The notes under the pieces: generated by a model
Seen by the model: only the letters and a program-made list of their open reading frames with translations
Told to the model about the DNA's origin: nothing
The model's database searches: none
Position numbers and translations under genes: made by a program
NCBI RefSeq assembly: GCF_016725325.1
Contig: NZ_CP068083.1
Location: 620,001 to 684,000, forward strand
Origin: Sphingobacterium spiritivorum
GTDB taxonomy: Bacteria; Bacteroidota; Bacteroidia; Sphingobacteriales; Sphingobacteriaceae
Direction of reading: 5' to 3'
DNA length: 64,000 nt
Shown here: in pieces, positions 62,226 to 64,000 of the stretch
How the letters are laid out: each line of letters starts with the position of its first letter
How positions within the stretch are numbered: position 1 is the stretch's first letter

Positions 62226-64000
62226 TATTTAATTTTTACTCTTGTATCTAATGAATTTCTATTAATCTTATTGTTTTCCCAGTTTAATGCTACTTCTGTT
62301 GCAAAAGCAGATTTTTCACTCGCTTTTATTATAGAGTATTCCTGATGCAGGAAATCATTCCATCCTTCTAAAAAGATGTTGATTCTATCTTTTAGCGCGT
62401 CTAGAGAAACTGGGATATTATCATTCTCTACGTGACTTTTGTAGATATCAGTTGTTATTTCGATAACTTGCAATTTATTGTCTAGATCATTTTTTCTATG
62501 CTCAAGCGCAATTATCTTTTTCATCGGTAAGTTTTCTAATTCTGCTTCGCTAATTTTAATCTGAGATTTTTTATAGATAGCTTCTTGTATTTTTAATTCG
62601 ATATCAGAATTAATCAATAAGATTTCATTTTCAATTTTTGCAATATCATTTTTCAGATTTTGAATATTTATCTTATTTCGTTGCTCTGCTATATCAGGAT
62701 TACGATCATCTGCCATTTTATGAAGCTTTTCAAAGCAAAACTTAAACAGTAATATACCGAATGCACCTAATATAAATACCAAATAAAAGTTAGTATCCGT
62801 CCACAGATCACTCCATACCCAAGGCTTAGGATTAATTTCTGTTTGGGACTTTATATCATGAATTGATTGTGCTATTTTAATAGCAATAAAGCTATCAACC
62901 AATATTAACCCTAGTCCATATGTTAGAATTTTTGCCCAAATTTTACTGGTCATTATTCTTTCCAAACTGGCAAATATTAATGGAATAAATACAAAGAGAC
63001 ACACAAATAAAAATGCCATGCTGCCGTGATCCCACGCCTTATTAAACGCATCAGGATTAAACACTTGCGGACTGACTGACTCGCTGGAACTTTTTAAAGC
63101 TTTTATTGCATCCTCTTCACTATAAAGTAGGATATAGGCTGCAGACGCATAAAATACGATCAGATATATGAACAATGCAACAGCGAATATACTTGTAGTG
63201 ATGAGTTCAAACCATTTAACCCCCGGTTTAACAAAGGCATTTAAGGATTCCCTGATGTGAGCTTCTAATACGGAAATTTTTTGATTTAGTGGTCTGAGTT
63301 TATTATCCTTTAAATCACTTACAGCAGATTCATTAATTAGAATTTCTGCTTTGAGATTCACAAGTTTATTACTTAAAGTCTCTTTTGTAACCTCCACTTC
63401 TGTTTCTATAGTTACAATCTGTGTATCATACCGTTCTTTTAGCTGACTTACAGATTTAACTTTTTGCTCATCAATTTTAGACAATAATCTACGTTTTTTG
63501 TCTTCAATAACATCTATATCGTTTATAAAGCCATTGTAAAGCGTATCTAAAGCTTTATCAAGGATATTATGATCTCCGTTATTCGCTAAAGAGCGGTCAA
63601 ATCCCTGCTTTCTTAAACTTTCACGATTGAATGAGCTAACCTCAGCCGCGATCATAGCATTCAGAATTTTTTCGTATTCTGATTTTACATTCAGATCTTC
63701 TCCTAGCTTCTTTACTTCTTTATTCAATACCTGGGGAGGAGAATCTTCAATCGGTGGCAGACCCGCTTGAATCGCTATTGCTTTCTCTTTTAAATTATTA
63801 AAATTTGTAATTAAGCTTTCTACTGTTTCATTATGATCTGTTGCAATAATGCTTTCATGATTATTCTTTCTTGCATTAACAGACCAGTTATAAGAGCCGT
63901 GTAATACGATTCTTCTATCAATGATACAGTACTTCTGATTCATTGTTCCGTAACCTGAATTTTTAATTTTGGTGACTGTAGCCCCCTTTGTTGTCAATAG
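62225..64000 (-). CDS. membrane protein with a C-terminal-half PLD motif and coiled coils (partial)
   Basis: Open to the window edge, so the N-terminus is missing; 590 residues are visible. At the visible start is the second half of a phospholipase D-like domain: TMNQKYCIIDRRIVLHGSYN then WSVNARKNNHES. The normal HxK reads NxK here, with N replacing the catalytic His, while K, D and the GS-N remain. Next comes a coiled coil (about 160-260), four membrane helices (about 268-300, 328-350, 358-380, 398-420) and a second coiled coil. Function unknown. Coupled to the VWA-like gene; AT-rich. Confidence 0.6.
   Translation of the reverse strand, partial: LLTTKGATVTKIKNSGYGTMNQKYCIIDRRIVLHGSYNWSVNARKNNHESIIATDHNETVESLITNFNNLKEKAIAIQAGLPPIEDSPPQVLNKEVKKLGEDLNVKSEYEKILNAMIAAEVSSFNRESLRKQGFDRSLANNGDHNILDKALDTLYNGFINDIDVIEDKKRRLLSKIDEQKVKSVSQLKERYDTQIVTIETEVEVTKETLSNKLVNLKAEILINESAVSDLKDNKLRPLNQKISVLEAHIRESLNAFVKPGVKWFELITTSIFAVALFIYLIVFYASAAYILLYSEEDAIKALKSSSESVSPQVFNPDAFNKAWDHGSMAFLFVCLFVFIPLIFASLERIMTSKIWAKILTYGLGLILVDSFIAIKIAQSIHDIKSQTEINPKPWVWSDLWTDTNFYLVFILGAFGILLFKFCFEKLHKMADDRNPDIAEQRNKINIQNLKNDIAKIENEILLINSDIELKIQEAIYKKSQIKISEAELENLPMKKIIALEHRKNDLDNKLQVIEITTDIYKSHVENDNIPVSLDALKDRINIFLEGWNDFLHQEYSIIKASEKSAFATEVALNWENNKINRNSLDTRVKIK

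Overview
This 64 kb window is a chromosomal segment of a Bacteroidota bacterium, most probably family Sphingobacteriaceae and close to Sphingobacterium. Four things point there. The protein set is typical (split transketolase, a TPR / DUF4292 / EnvC-like / TatA / MltD cluster, outer-membrane beta-barrel receptors, a GH29 fucosidase). Many promoters carry the Bacteroidota -7 box TAnnTTTG. Shine-Dalgarno sequences are mostly absent. GC is moderate, near 40 percent. There is no rRNA operon, prophage, insertion sequence or CRISPR array.

Layout. 0-8 kb: tRNA-Pro, rplS, an aldo/keto reductase, a CBM9-like plus GHL10-like pair, then pyrG-yidC. 8-11 kb: an M48 protease, an acyl-CoA dehydrogenase, and an 885-bp non-coding region holding three 140-bp tandem repeats made of alternating hairpins, followed by a tiny repetitive lipoprotein gene. 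11-16 kb: purB, a NifU-like Fe-S protein, a hypothetical gene and a two-component system. 16-23 kb: a divergent outer-membrane receptor, split transketolase, an ECF sigma factor with two accessory genes, and a class III aminotransferase. 23-30 kb: GH29 fucosidase, SGNH hydrolase, MFS exporter and an RNA methyltransferase. 29.5-34.6 kb: the operon thrA-thrB-thrC with a leader peptide and attenuator. 34.8-42 kb: envelope genes (NlpC/P60, PRTase, MltD, TatA, EnvC-like, DUF4292, TPR). 42-45 kb: rplM-rpsI-rpsB-tsf. 45-49 kb: TolC / HlyD / ABC-2 permease and a GNAT. 49-52 kb: pckA and an OmpA-like lipoprotein. 52-58 kb: an RND tripartite pump. 58-64 kb: a dehydrogenase, DUF4230, SNase and an AT-rich end with a VWA-like lipoprotein and a membrane protein with a damaged PLD motif, cut by the window edge.

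The most informative non-coding signals are: (1) a complete thr attenuator with a 26-residue Thr/Ile-rich leader peptide and a perfect 10-bp antiterminator; (2) a pyrG leader with a 10-codon peptide lying over a terminator hairpin that contains a C6 tract, suggesting pyrBI-like, CTP-sensitive attenuation; (3) four TTAAM boxes at exact 11-bp spacing between the two-component operon and the divergent receptor gene, a likely response-regulator operator; (4) the tandem hairpin array at 10274-10720, whose stems show a compensatory base-pair change. All functions are inferred from sequence by eye; no database search was run.
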